A program made the translations under genes and the position numbers. From Rhizobium lentis (GTDB taxonomy: Bacteria > Pseudomonadota > Alphaproteobacteria > Rhizobiales > Rhizobiaceae), in the NCBI RefSeq assembly GCF_017352135.1, contig NZ_CP071454.1, positions 2,567,001-2,631,000 of the forward strand: a stretch of DNA of 64,000 nt, read 5' to 3'. The notes under the pieces were generated by a model. The model was not told the origin of the DNA, did no database searches, and saw only the letters and a list, made by a program, of their open reading frames with translations. Below are positions 44,525 to 53,503 of the stretch, piece after piece. How positions within the stretch are numbered: position 1 is the first letter of the stretch; the number at the start of each line of letters is the position of its first letter.

Positions 44525-45537
44525 GCCAGATCGCTCCATTGGAGAACGGCGTCGGCATCGAGGTCGTTGACGACCCGTCGTCCTGCGAGAACTTCGAAAT
44601 GCTTCGGTTCAATTCCTGTTCCGGGCCGCTTGACGGCAATATCGCCGGCGGAGATGACATGACCGGCCTTGAGCGGTCGATTGACGACGACGCTCTTGCG
44701 ATTGTTCAATCTCGTCGTCGCTTCACTCGCGGCCGGTTCCTTGCGACCACTGCCCTTCATGATTTCGAACGCGCGTATCGCGTCGACAAGCCATTTCATT
44801 TCCGCCGGATCGGCCGAAAGCATGTGGTCCGGGCCGTCTGCGGCTTTGTCGTAGGTGAAATGACGCTCGATGACCCGGGCGCCCATCGCGACCGCACAGA
44901 GACTTGCGACCGGTGTCAGCGTGTGGTCGGAATAACCGACGTCGAGATCCGGAAACGCTTCCATCATCGTTTGCATCGCCCGCAGGTTCACATTTTCCGG
45001 ATGCGTCGGATAGCTAGTGATGGCATGCAGTAGAATGAGCTTGTCGTTGCCGGCGTCCTTGATTGCGGCGACGGACTCCCGAACTTCGTCGAGCGTCGAC
45101 ATCCCCGTCGACAGGATGATCGGCTTGCCGGTTTTTGCCAGATAACGGAGAAAGGGAATGTTGACTGCGTCGTCCGAACCCACCTTGTGGGCGCCCACTC
45201 CACACTTCTCCAGCAGATCGACATCCGTTTCATGCGACGGCGACGAGAACCAGTCCAGCCCGTGCTCTTCGGCATAGCGAAAAACCGCTTCGTGAAGCTC
45301 ATGACCGATTTCGTATTTACGAAATAGTTCGAACTGCGAGGTAACGCCGGTGTTCTCCATATCGAACATCGCGTTGCGGCTCGACAGGGTCTCCGCGCGA
45401 TAAGTCTGGAGCTTGACGGCATCCACCCCCGCCGCCTTTGCCTCGTCAATCAGGCGCCTTGCCTGATCAAATGTCGTGAAGTTTCCGCCGATCTCAGCGA
45501 TGATATAGCACCGGTCCGGCCGGTAATTGCGGAACAT
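44521..45537 (-). CDS. NeuB/PseI-family nonulosonic acid synthase with SAF domain
   Basis: Enzyme of 338 residues that would condense a six-carbon amino sugar with phosphoenolpyruvate into a nine-carbon acid. TIM-barrel motifs: CYIIAEIGGNF, GVDAVKLQTYRAETL, KVGSDDAVNIPFLRYLAKTGKPIILSTGMS, DVGYSDHTL and GARVIERHFTYDK. A C-terminal SAF (antifreeze-like) domain starts about residue 280 (RKSVVVNRPLKAGHVISAGD). Start has GGAGAAACAGG upstream. Whether the product is sialic, legionaminic, pseudaminic or another acid cannot be read from the sequence. Confidence 0.88.
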   Translation of the reverse strand: MFRNYRPDRCYIIAEIGGNFTTFDQARRLIDEAKAAGVDAVKLQTYRAETLSSRNAMFDMENTGVTSQFELFRKYEIGHELHEAVFRYAEEHGLDWFSSPSHETDVDLLEKCGVGAHKVGSDDAVNIPFLRYLAKTGKPIILSTGMSTLDEVRESVAAIKDAGNDKLILLHAITSYPTHPENVNLRAMQTMMEAFPDLDVGYSDHTLTPVASLCAVAMGARVIERHFTYDKAADGPDHMLSADPAEMKWLVDAIRAFEIMKGSGRKEPAASEATTRLNNRKSVVVNRPLKAGHVISAGDIAVKRPGTGIEPKHFEVLAGRRVVNDLDADAVLQWSDLA

Positions 45538-45649
45538 CCTGTTTCTCCCTGTAATTCACGACCGGCAAAGCCGCCTCACTCGCGCGGCGATCGCAGGCCC
45601 CTAAATTGCAGGCTTGGTGGCATCTGCGTAACGCGCGGATTTCGGCCGA

Positions 45650-46720
45650 CTACCGTCCGATTTCCTGGTTCCGGTCGACGTAATTCCGCACAATCACCTG
45701 CCGGCCGCAAATCTCAGCCGTCTCGTCATCGGTCTGTCTCGGCAGATAGCATCGGCGGCAGACCTCGCTCTTCAGAAAACCTTGCGGTTCCTTGTGCAGA
45801 GCGCGCACCGCGTTCATTTTTTCCCCGTGCCATATCTGGTGCACGGTTTCCGTGTTCGCGTCGCCGATAACCTCACGGTTCTCCTCATCGTTCGAGCACT
45901 TCATGACCAATCCGTCAGCACCGATCACCAGGCGTTGGTACTGCTGCGGACATGTGAAGTTGTCGAGATAGGCGATATCGGAATCGTTGCCGAGATAGTC
46001 GATCAGCGGATTGAAAGCGACCAGATCCACATGAGGCGCGAAGGTCTCGTAATAGAGATCCGGATTCTCCCGGATTGCCGGCCAGATGCCCTGCACCTTG
46101 ATGACAGGCCGGTGGAGACCGCGTTCCTCCTTGTACTTCTTGATATCCTTGATCTTGTCGAGCAGCGCCTCGAACTTGATCGGCTTGCGGATCCGCTCAT
46201 AGGTCTCACCGGTGCCATCGATCGAAACGGTGATCCAGTCAATGCCGGCATCGACGAGCTGGGCGAAATAGTCTCTGTTGAGCTTGAAGCCGTGCGTGAG
46301 GGTCGAGACCTCTTTGATCCCGTGATCCTTGGCATAACGCACGCAGTCGGCGAAACGCTTGTGCAGCGTGGCTTCGCCCCGCAGCGACAGGCGGATCGCC
46401 GGAACCTTGCCGCCGATCTCATCGATGATGCGGCAATAGAGATCCCAGTCCATCCGGGTCGTATTGACGTTTTTCTTGAACTCGTCGCTGATCGTATAAC
46501 ACATCGGGCAGCGCAGATTGCAGATCGACGCCAGTTCGAGATCGACCAGCAGCGGATAATCCGAAACCTGCTGGTTCAGGGCATATTCCGACCATTTGCG
46601 ACGATACTCCGCGTATTCGGCTTCCCAACCCTCGCCACGGTATTTCTCGAACGCGGCTTCGCGCTCGTCCGTGTCCATCGAGTAGTTGCCTTTGTTGATC
46701 GGAACGTAACGTTCGTTCAA
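45650..46720 (-). CDS. radical SAM/SPASM enzyme of the polysaccharide locus
   Basis: Protein of 356 residues. The radical SAM cluster motif is CNLRCPMCYT (CxxxCxxC, about residue 67). Additional C-terminal cysteines include CSNDEEN and CRRCYLPRQ, arranged as in SPASM/Twitch auxiliary Fe-S domains. These enzymes perform hydrogen-atom abstraction: dehydrogenation, epimerisation or C-C chemistry. Its position between sugar-nucleotide enzymes and the NeuB-like synthase suggests it acts on a sugar precursor. Start is TTG with AAGGAG upstream; an ATG at residue 15 is an alternative. Two bases separate it from the upstream epimerase gene. Confidence 0.85.
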   Translation of the reverse strand: MNERYVPINKGNYSMDTDEREAAFEKYRGEGWEAEYAEYRRKWSEYALNQQVSDYPLLVDLELASICNLRCPMCYTISDEFKKNVNTTRMDWDLYCRIIDEIGGKVPAIRLSLRGEATLHKRFADCVRYAKDHGIKEVSTLTHGFKLNRDYFAQLVDAGIDWITVSIDGTGETYERIRKPIKFEALLDKIKDIKKYKEERGLHRPVIKVQGIWPAIRENPDLYYETFAPHVDLVAFNPLIDYLGNDSDIAYLDNFTCPQQYQRLVIGADGLVMKCSNDEENREVIGDANTETVHQIWHGEKMNAVRALHKEPQGFLKSEVCRRCYLPRQTDDETAEICGRQVIVRNYVDRNQEIGR

Positions 46721-46721
46721 T

Positions 46722-47567
46722 TTACGACTCCTTCATCAGCTCGCGGATTCCGGCCGGCAGATCCCATTCCGGCCGCCATCCGAGAACGGCGCGAGCCCGC
46801 GTAATATCGGCCCGCACGTCAGGTATTTCATTCCGCCGAACAGCGCAAGATGACACTACGGGTAGATCAGTGCCGGCAGCTTCCTGCAAGATGTCGATGA
46901 TTTCCTGCACCGAATACGACGTTCCCGAGCCGATGTTCATGCAATGATAGCCTTCAGAGACGTTCATGGCTTTGGCGAGGGCGCTCAGGACATCGTCAAC
47001 GAAGACGTAATCCCGCCGCGGACTGAGGTCCATGACCTGTATTTCCTGCTTGGTTCTTACCTGGTTCAGAAGCGTCGGTATCAGAAATTCCGGGCGCTGC
47101 CCAACCCCATATATATTGAAAAGGCGCAATACCACCACTGGTACCTGCTCATGTGTGGCAGCAAACGCACAGAGTTGTTCGGCAAGATGTTTGGAGAGTG
47201 CGTAGGGATTGTTGGGTCTGACCGGATCAGTTTCGTGGATCGGCAGCCGCTCCGGCACCCCGTAGACATAGGCGCTGGCGAATATGAGCCTGGCCTTGTG
47301 CCGTTTGCACCAGTTCAATGCATGCTGCGTGCCGAGAACATTGGCGGCCGTGAAGCTCGGGCCTTGCGTCCAGCTGTCGGGAACAAATGTCCTGCCGGCT
47401 AAATGAAACAGCGTGCGCGCCGGGGGAAGTCGCTGCCACATCCCCTCCTCGCTGATGTCGCCGTGGGTCCGGTCCAGCGCAAGCACGTCAACGCCGGCCT
47501 GTTCAAGCCGCTCCACCAAGCGCTTCCCGAGGAAGCCGCCAGCACCGGTGACAATGGCATCAACCAT
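46722..47567 (-). CDS. NAD-dependent nucleotide-sugar epimerase/dehydratase
   Basis: Extended SDR of 281 residues. The dinucleotide motif is AIVTGAGGFLGKRLVERLEQAG. The active-site YALSK (Tyr and Lys, in PNNPYALSKHLAEQL) and RLFNIYGVGQRPEFLIP are as in GalE/RmlB relatives. It probably reduces, epimerises or dehydrates a nucleotide sugar of this locus. Specificity is not readable. It overlaps the nucleotidyltransferase gene by 8 bp. Confidence 0.85.
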   Translation of the reverse strand: MVDAIVTGAGGFLGKRLVERLEQAGVDVLALDRTHGDISEEGMWQRLPPARTLFHLAGRTFVPDSWTQGPSFTAANVLGTQHALNWCKRHKARLIFASAYVYGVPERLPIHETDPVRPNNPYALSKHLAEQLCAFAATHEQVPVVVLRLFNIYGVGQRPEFLIPTLLNQVRTKQEIQVMDLSPRRDYVFVDDVLSALAKAMNVSEGYHCMNIGSGTSYSVQEIIDILQEAAGTDLPVVSSCAVRRNEIPDVRADITRARAVLGWRPEWDLPAGIRELMKES

Positions 47568-48273
47568 TCAAGAACCTGGATTGCATGGTTTCGAACTGCT
47601 CGATCGCCAATGCATAATCGTCGGGGCGGCCGATATCGAGCCAATAGCCGGGAAAATCGCGAACCGTGGCCGGCTTTCCGGCGGCAAGAAGATCAAGCAT
47701 CAACTGGTCGAAGCCGTAGGCGCCGCGTTGCGGTATGTGTTCGACCGCCCGCGAGGACACCATGTAGACGCCCATGCTGACCTTATACTCGGCCGTCGGC
47801 TTTTCCCGAAAGCCAGTCAGACGCCCCGCCTCGTTGGTGTCGAGAACGCCGTAGTCGATGCGATGCTGCCGTGTCTTGGACGAAATTGTAAAGATATTGC
47901 CGTCACGGACATGGCTATCGTGAAAATCGGCATAATTCAGGTCCGTCAGAATGTCGCCGTTCATCACCAGGAAATTCTCCGGCAGATCCTTGATCAACCG
48001 CAGCGGCCCCATTGTCCCGAGCGGTTCATCCTCGAGCGAGTAATCAATGCGCACGCCCCATTTGTCGCCATCCTGGAAAAAGGCCTTGATCAATTCAGCC
48101 TGATGGTTGACGGCGAGTGTTATGTGCTGAAATCCGCCGGAGATCAGCTGGCGAATGATGACCTCGAGAATGGGATAATCGCCGATCGGCATCAAAGGTT
48201 TGGGAAGGACGACGGTATAGGGCCGCAACCGCGTTCCCATTCCTCCCGCCAGAATGACTGCGCGCCTAGACAT
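47560..48273 (-). CDS. sugar-1-phosphate nucleotidyltransferase
   Basis: RmlA/GlmU-type nucleotidyltransferase of 237 residues: AVILAGGMGTRLRPYTVVLPKPLMPIGDYPILE is the GXGTRXnPK nucleotide loop, and FLVMNGDILTDLNYADFHD and GYWLDIGRPDDYALAI complete the active site. It makes an NDP-sugar from a sugar-1-phosphate. In legionaminic acid pathways a GDP-GlcN pyrophosphorylase (PtmE) supplies LegB; adjacency to a LegB-like gene makes that role attractive, but this protein lacks CBS domains. Confidence 0.85.
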   Translation of the reverse strand: MSRRAVILAGGMGTRLRPYTVVLPKPLMPIGDYPILEVIIRQLISGGFQHITLAVNHQAELIKAFFQDGDKWGVRIDYSLEDEPLGTMGPLRLIKDLPENFLVMNGDILTDLNYADFHDSHVRDGNIFTISSKTRQHRIDYGVLDTNEAGRLTGFREKPTAEYKVSMGVYMVSSRAVEHIPQRGAYGFDQLMLDLLAAGKPATVRDFPGYWLDIGRPDDYALAIEQFETMQSRFLNG

Positions 48274-49246
48274 TGAAGATATCCGCCTTGTATCTCGCCA
48301 GATTCTGGGGCTGACGCAGCCACTCGACGGTCGCTCTCAGACCTTCCTCCAAGCTGTAACGGGGCGAAAATCCCGTCAGCGACTTGATCAGGCTATTGTC
48401 GCAGCACAAGCGTTCCACTTCGCTGTTTGCGGGGCGCAACCGCTGCTCGTCACATTCGATCTCCACATTGACGCCGATGATGTCGGCGATCAGCCGAACG
48501 GTATCGCCGATCGAGATCTCGCTGCCGGAGCCGATATTGACCGTCTGGCCGACGGCTTCGTCGCAGGCCGCAAGCGCCAGAAAGCCGTCGCATGTATCCT
48601 GCACGAAATTGAAGTCCCGCGTGGGCGAAAGCGCGCCGAGCTTCAGTGTCGTCCGCCCGCTCAGCAGTTGTGAGATCACTGTCGGAATAACCGCCCTTGC
48701 CGATTGTCTGGGGCCGAACGTGTTGAACGGTCGTGCGATCGTCACCGGCAGGTCAAAGCTCGAATAATAGCTGTAGGCGATTGCATCGGCGCCGATCTTG
48801 GAGGCCGAATAGGGCGACTGCGCCTGCAGCGGATGGCTTTCGCTGATCGGCACAAAACGCGCCGTGCCGTAGACTTCGCTGGTTGACGTCTGGATCACCC
48901 TCCCCACCCCAGCGTCAAGGGCTCCTTGAAGGACGTTCAGCGTGCCGTTCACATTGGTATCGATGTAGCTCGACGGCGCCTGATAGGAATAGGGAATGGC
49001 AATCAGGGCGGCAAGGTGGAAGATCGTGTCGACGCCCGTGGCGACGGAGCGCATCTGAGAGGGGTCGCGGACGTCTCCGAGGATGACTTCGAACTTGCCG
49101 CGATATTCAGACTGATCCAGCCAGCCCCAGCTGGAAAACGAGTTGTACTGGCAGAGGGCGCGAACTTCGACGCCCGACCTGACCAGCGTCTCGACAAGAT
49201 GGGAGCCGATAAATCCATCCGCCCCGGTGACAAGCGCTTTCTTCAT
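48266..49246 (-). CDS. LegB-like nucleotide-sugar 4,6-dehydratase
   Basis: Extended SDR of 326 residues. It starts KKALVTGADGFIGSHLVETLVRSG and includes LCQYNSFSSWGWLD, FHLAALIAIPYSYQAPSSYI and the catalytic SPYSASKIGADAIA. The NSFSSWGWLD and LAALIAIPYSY signatures are those of LegB, the GDP/UDP-GlcNAc 4,6-dehydratase that starts legionaminic acid synthesis. It overlaps its neighbours (wzt by 4 bp, nucleotidyltransferase by 8 bp). The usual aminotransferase partner LegC is not adjacent; the aminotransferase at 53500-54609 could fill that role. Confidence 0.85.
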   Translation of the reverse strand: MKKALVTGADGFIGSHLVETLVRSGVEVRALCQYNSFSSWGWLDQSEYRGKFEVILGDVRDPSQMRSVATGVDTIFHLAALIAIPYSYQAPSSYIDTNVNGTLNVLQGALDAGVGRVIQTSTSEVYGTARFVPISESHPLQAQSPYSASKIGADAIAYSYYSSFDLPVTIARPFNTFGPRQSARAVIPTVISQLLSGRTTLKLGALSPTRDFNFVQDTCDGFLALAACDEAVGQTVNIGSGSEISIGDTVRLIADIIGVNVEIECDEQRLRPANSEVERLCCDNSLIKSLTGFSPRYSLEEGLRATVEWLRQPQNLARYKADIFNV

Positions 49247-50562
49247 TTCAAAACACCCTCAGAATCGCGCTGGAAGAGCTTCTCCACCTCCCAGGGCAGT
49301 TGGATCGCCGAAATCGACGGCTTCCGCTGCTGGCCCAGCATCTGGATAATTCCTACATTGTCCTCCACGTCAAACCGAATACCCTCGGCGACGGAATAGA
49401 TCGAGAACCGGCTCGATATGCCGAGCCGCACGTAGAACGTGCCGGTGTTGAGAAGACATCCGGGAAATTTGACGCGGGTTCGATAATAGCCGGCTGGCCG
49501 GGCGTCGAGGCGCCCGACGTCGAGCTCGGGATCGGAAAGGCTGACGAGGGGGGTATAGCCATCCTCCATCATGATCTGCATTCCGACTGAGAGGCCGGAA
49601 AGAGGCTCCCTCAATTCGTACTCGACCTCGACGGAGAAGCCCTTAGACAGTTCCACCGTCCCCGAAACCTCGTCCTTCTCGTTCAGTACCGCAACACGGC
49701 AAATGACCGCCTTTCCATCGACGTCCTCGGGATTGACCGAGTAAATTGCCGTGCCGCCGAATTCCGGGCGGTCGAGGTAGGCTTTTATCACATCTGCGGT
49801 GTCGCCGATCGCAGCGACTTTGCCGTCGGCCATCAGGATCGATTTCGGGCAGATGCTGCTGATCGCAGTCATATTGTGGCTGACAAAGATAATCGTTCGA
49901 CCAGCCTTCGTGACTTCCTGCATGCGCCCCATGCATTTGTTCTGGAAGTTGACGTCACCAACGGCCAAGACCTCATCAATCAAAAGAATTTCCGGCTCGA
50001 GATGCGCCGCAACCGAGAAAGCCAGGCGCACGTACATTCCGGATGAATATCGCTTCACCGGGGTGTCAATGAACTCGCCGATTTCGGCAAACTCGACGAT
50101 CTCGTCGAACTTTGATCTGACCTCGGCACGACTCATACCAAGAATGGCGCCGTTGAGATAGACATTCTCTCGACCGGAAAGCTCCGGATGAAATCCGGTG
50201 CCAACCTCAAGAAGGCTCGCAATTCTACCCCGTATTCCTATGAAGCCGGAATTGGGCAGGGTGATACGCGACATCACCTTCAACAGCGTGGATTTTCCGG
50301 CACCGTTCCTGCCAATAATCCCGACAATCTCGCCGTGGCCGACCTCGAAGGAGACGTCATCAAGCGCATGAAAGATGTCTCCCCTCAGCCGCGACTCCTT
50401 GCCCTTGGCGGAGGCATAGTCGGATACCGAAATGTTCGGATCCGGAAGATTGCGCCACTTTGCCCACCAGCTCTGAAGGTCGCGATAGAGGGTGCCGTGA
50501 TTGATCACGCCGAGGCGGTACAGCTTGCTGATATGCTCCGCTCGAATAACGATATCACTCAT
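49243..50562 (-). CDS. wzt: O-polysaccharide ABC exporter ATPase with Wzt C-terminal domain
   Basis: ATPase of 439 residues. Walker A is GRNGAGKST, the signature is YSSGMYVRLAFSVAAHL, Walker B is LLIDEVLAVGD. The first 250 residues match polysaccharide exporters. A C-terminal beta-sandwich from about residue 300 (VSGTVELSKGFSVEVEYELREPLSG) is the Wzt-C carbohydrate-binding domain that recognises the capped end of the glycan before export. ATG overlaps the permease stop (TGATG). Its presence implies chain-terminating modification, for which the locus methyltransferases are candidates. Confidence 0.93.
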   Translation of the reverse strand: MSDIVIRAEHISKLYRLGVINHGTLYRDLQSWWAKWRNLPDPNISVSDYASAKGKESRLRGDIFHALDDVSFEVGHGEIVGIIGRNGAGKSTLLKVMSRITLPNSGFIGIRGRIASLLEVGTGFHPELSGRENVYLNGAILGMSRAEVRSKFDEIVEFAEIGEFIDTPVKRYSSGMYVRLAFSVAAHLEPEILLIDEVLAVGDVNFQNKCMGRMQEVTKAGRTIIFVSHNMTAISSICPKSILMADGKVAAIGDTADVIKAYLDRPEFGGTAIYSVNPEDVDGKAVICRVAVLNEKDEVSGTVELSKGFSVEVEYELREPLSGLSVGMQIMMEDGYTPLVSLSDPELDVGRLDARPAGYYRTRVKFPGCLLNTGTFYVRLGISSRFSIYSVAEGIRFDVEDNVGIIQMLGQQRKPSISAIQLPWEVEKLFQRDSEGVLK

Positions 50563-51437
50563 CAAACGGTATCCATTGCCGTTGCCTCGGCTCGCGCGAA
50601 AAGCATCAGGCCACCGATAAAAACAATCAGAGTGACAGCGATATTCGCGAGGCAAACGCTCAGTGGGAGTGACGACGAGTCGAACAGTGCCCAACGGAAT
50701 AGCTGAACCGGCGTCGTCATCGGATTGAGGTGGTAAAACCATTGATATCGTTCGGGAACTTGGCTGAAGGTGTAGACGACGGGTGTGGCATACATCCAAA
50801 GCTGAGCCACGAAGCCGACAGCATAAACCAGATCACGATATCGGACCGTCAGCGCAGAAACCGCGAGTCCTGCGCCCACGCCAAGTGTTGCGACATATGC
50901 CAAAATCAGCGGCGTCGCTAACACAAAACGCAGGCTCATCACCATGCCATCCTGGCTGAGCCAGAGAGCAAAGGAGATTGTAAGCAGAAGCATAAATTGG
51001 ATAACAAATGCTACCAGGCTGCTCATCGCGACCGCGAGCGGGACAACCAGTCGGGGGAAGTACACCTTTCCGAACAAATTTGAGTTCTTTGAAAATGTTT
51101 CCGCATTGTTGGTCAGACAAGCCGAGAAATAATTCCAGATGATGGTTCCGGACATATAAAAGACAAGCGGTGAAATTCCATCGGTGGAGAGATTGGCAAT
51201 CTTTCCGAAGACGACATAGTAGGTTATCGCCGTCAGTGTCGGTTGTATCAGATACCAAACCGGTCCGAGCACAGTTTGCTTGTAGAAGGTCGTGAAATCC
51301 CTTTTGAAGAACATCCAGACAAGTTCACGATATTTCCATGCGGCCGTCAGCCGGCCGCTTACATTGCCGGATGGCTTGATGACGATATCCCAGAATTCGG
51401 TTCCGCTTTCTCGCTTCTTCGTCACGTGACCTGTCAT
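50562..51437 (-). CDS. wzm: O-polysaccharide ABC exporter permease
   Basis: ABC-2 type permease of 291 residues with about six membrane segments. It begins YRELVWMFFKRDFTTFYKQTVLGPVWYLIQP, the typical Wzm/RfbA opening, and ends with LFRWALFDSSSLPLSVCLANIAVTLIVFIGGLMLF. It forms the inner-membrane channel with Wzt for undecaprenyl-linked glycan. ATG lacks a strong ribosome-binding site. An 80-bp gap separates it from the upstream glycosyltransferase. Confidence 0.92.
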   Translation of the reverse strand: MTGHVTKKRESGTEFWDIVIKPSGNVSGRLTAAWKYRELVWMFFKRDFTTFYKQTVLGPVWYLIQPTLTAITYYVVFGKIANLSTDGISPLVFYMSGTIIWNYFSACLTNNAETFSKNSNLFGKVYFPRLVVPLAVAMSSLVAFVIQFMLLLTISFALWLSQDGMVMSLRFVLATPLILAYVATLGVGAGLAVSALTVRYRDLVYAVGFVAQLWMYATPVVYTFSQVPERYQWFYHLNPMTTPVQLFRWALFDSSSLPLSVCLANIAVTLIVFIGGLMLFARAEATAMDTV

Positions 51438-51517
51438 ATTATAGGCTCAAACTCTCCGGTAGCCGCTGCTCGGGCCATATTTCGACGGCTCGGGAACTGC
51501 GCAGACAACGCCATGTA

Positions 51518-52717
51518 TCATGCGATTTGATCGAGGACACGCCCCAAAATAAGTTTCAGACGGCGGTCGAAATCCTCTTGCTTCCACAAGGAAGCTCTTT
51601 CAAGCCCTTTTTTGATCAAGGCGGAGCGCAGGTCTTCGTCTTCCCACAGGCGGTTCATTGCGCCTTGAATTTCCTCAATGGTTTGCGGCGCGAAATAGAG
51701 GGCTGCATCACCGCACTGTTCCCGCATACCATATTTGTCCGAGATCAGAACGGGGCAACCGCACGCCATTGCTTCAAGAGGCGGAATGTTGGTTGGACCG
51801 AAAAAAGTCGGCATAACCAGTCCTCGGGCACGATGATAAAATCCCGCAAGGTCCGAGTCCGGGACATAGCCGACGAAATGAATTGCGTCCGAGAGACCAA
51901 GCTCGCTCGCCAGGGTTTTGACAGTGTCATATTCGCGTGTTGTGCCGCCCGCCAACACCAATTCCATATCCGGGTGGATCGCGCGCGCTGATGCAAGTGC
52001 TGTTATGAGCCGCGCGTGGTTCTTGTGAGGCCAGAACTGTGCCGGATAAAAATAGAATTTTTGCGGAAGTCGATAGCGTTCGGCGAAGTCGGCGGTCTCG
52101 ATGGAGCCTGTCAGATAGCTCGGAGCAACATAAGGAAGCGGATGGATGCGGTCTTCCCTTGTCCCGTAACTTTCCATGACATGGCGTCGTCCCATGTCCG
52201 AATCGACAAGCACGGCCGCGCTCTGGTTTGCGAGGTTGCGGAAGCGGTTTTCTCTCAGTTGAAAACGCAGCCAGCTTCCAGCTTCTGGAAAGCTGCGCTC
52301 GTATCGGTGCATCAAATCGTGGATGGTTGCGACCGAGGGCTCGTTGATCTGCCAGGTGAGTGCGTCCTGAGCCGGGAAAATCCATAAGTCGCATTGCAAG
52401 GACGACAACTCGCGAACGAGCGGATTTATCCGTCCGGCGAGGGTACGCGCAACGGAGCCCGGCATAGCCATGAAGATCTTGGCAAGCAGTTCACCACGCT
52501 TCCAATGACGCAGCCGGACAGCCTTGAGGGCGTTGGCATCGAACTGGGGGCGCCATGCTTCATCGCCATAGGCGACGATGACGTCCGCTTCGGTGCCATC
52601 GATTGAGGACAAGGCGTGAACAACACTCTGCGCATATTGAAACATGCCGCCGGCGTGGCGACCTACTCCGAGATAGAAACCAATCCTTTTTCGACGCAAG
52701 ATATCTCGACCGCTCAA
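51518..52717 (-). CDS. family 4 glycosyltransferase
   Basis: GT-B retaining glycosyltransferase of 399 residues: GRHAGGMFQYAQSVVHAL near the start, VATIHDLMHRYERSFPEAG, FYFYPAQFWPHKNHARLITAL and the donor-site GPTNIPPLEAMACGCPVLIS with the E-x7-E pattern. It is clearly paralogous to the transferase at 56007-57200 (shared YPAQFWPHKNH and GPTN-PPLEA). The frame opens with TTG at 52717; no in-frame ATG lies near, so a non-ATG start is likely. Donor sugar is unknown. Confidence 0.87.
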   Translation of the reverse strand: MSGRDILRRKRIGFYLGVGRHAGGMFQYAQSVVHALSSIDGTEADVIVAYGDEAWRPQFDANALKAVRLRHWKRGELLAKIFMAMPGSVARTLAGRINPLVRELSSLQCDLWIFPAQDALTWQINEPSVATIHDLMHRYERSFPEAGSWLRFQLRENRFRNLANQSAAVLVDSDMGRRHVMESYGTREDRIHPLPYVAPSYLTGSIETADFAERYRLPQKFYFYPAQFWPHKNHARLITALASARAIHPDMELVLAGGTTREYDTVKTLASELGLSDAIHFVGYVPDSDLAGFYHRARGLVMPTFFGPTNIPPLEAMACGCPVLISDKYGMREQCGDAALYFAPQTIEEIQGAMNRLWEDEDLRSALIKKGLERASLWKQEDFDRRLKLILGRVLDQIA

Positions 52718-52732
52718 TTATGTCGCCAATGG

Positions 52733-53503
52733 TCAGATCGCATTCTTGCGGGCGACGACACAGACGCCCCAGGTGTCAGTCCCCGGGGACGCGCCGGACA
52801 TCCATTCCTCGGCAACGACACGACTCATCCCCGCATTTGCAAGCAGGCGATCGATCTCATTGAGGAAGAGGTAACGCATGCGGTGGGTTTCGCGAACCAT
52901 CTCGGTCTTGGCACTCAGCTTCTCCGTCGCGAAAATCGTGTAATTGACATCGACGACGCTCTCGGTGTCGTGCAGCACCGACTCCGCGACACGGACGATT
53001 GAAACTTCATCATTTTCCAGGCGTTTGGCCCGGGTGCTAGGGCGTTGCCACAGCACTGCAGGCCCGTACCAGAAGTCGAAGATGAAAATCCCACCATCTT
53101 CGAGGTGGTGGGAAACAGTCTCGATCATTGCTTCCAGATCGGCGTCCGAGATCTGATAGCTCAGAACGTGAAAGAGCGAAATCACCGCCTGAAATCGTCG
53201 ATCCGTCCGGAAGGTACGTGCGTCGCCCAGCGAGAAATCAAGTTTGCCGTTCGCCTGTGCCGCCTTCGGCATGGCTGCGGCAAGCATGGTTTCCGAAAGC
53301 TCAACCCCCAGCACCTCGTATCCGGCTTTGGCGATCATGCCGGCATGGATGCCGGTGCCGGATCCCAGCTCCAAAATTTGGGTTACGGGTCTGGTGGCGT
53401 GGCGCTCCAGCAGAGCTTTCACATAGGATGTTTCGCCCTCATAGTCCTTGTCCTTGTAGAGAAGGTCGTAATACTGGGAATATAATCCGAAACTGGTCGT
53501 CAA
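52733..53503 (-). CDS. class I SAM-dependent methyltransferase
   Basis: Methyltransferase of 256 residues: YYDLLYKDKDYEGETSYVKALL, motif I ILELGSGTGIHAGMIAKAGYEVLGVELS, then FQAVISLFHVLSYQISDADLEAM and GGIFIFDFWYGPAVLWQRP. This type occurs in sugar-modification clusters and may N- or O-methylate a nucleotide sugar or glycan. The start is a TTG overlapping the aminotransferase stop (TTGA), supported by GGAGG seven bases upstream. Confidence 0.87.
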   Translation of the reverse strand: MTTSFGLYSQYYDLLYKDKDYEGETSYVKALLERHATRPVTQILELGSGTGIHAGMIAKAGYEVLGVELSETMLAAAMPKAAQANGKLDFSLGDARTFRTDRRFQAVISLFHVLSYQISDADLEAMIETVSHHLEDGGIFIFDFWYGPAVLWQRPSTRAKRLENDEVSIVRVAESVLHDTESVVDVNYTIFATEKLSAKTEMVRETHRMRYLFLNEIDRLLANAGMSRVVAEEWMSGASPGTDTWGVCVVARKNAI

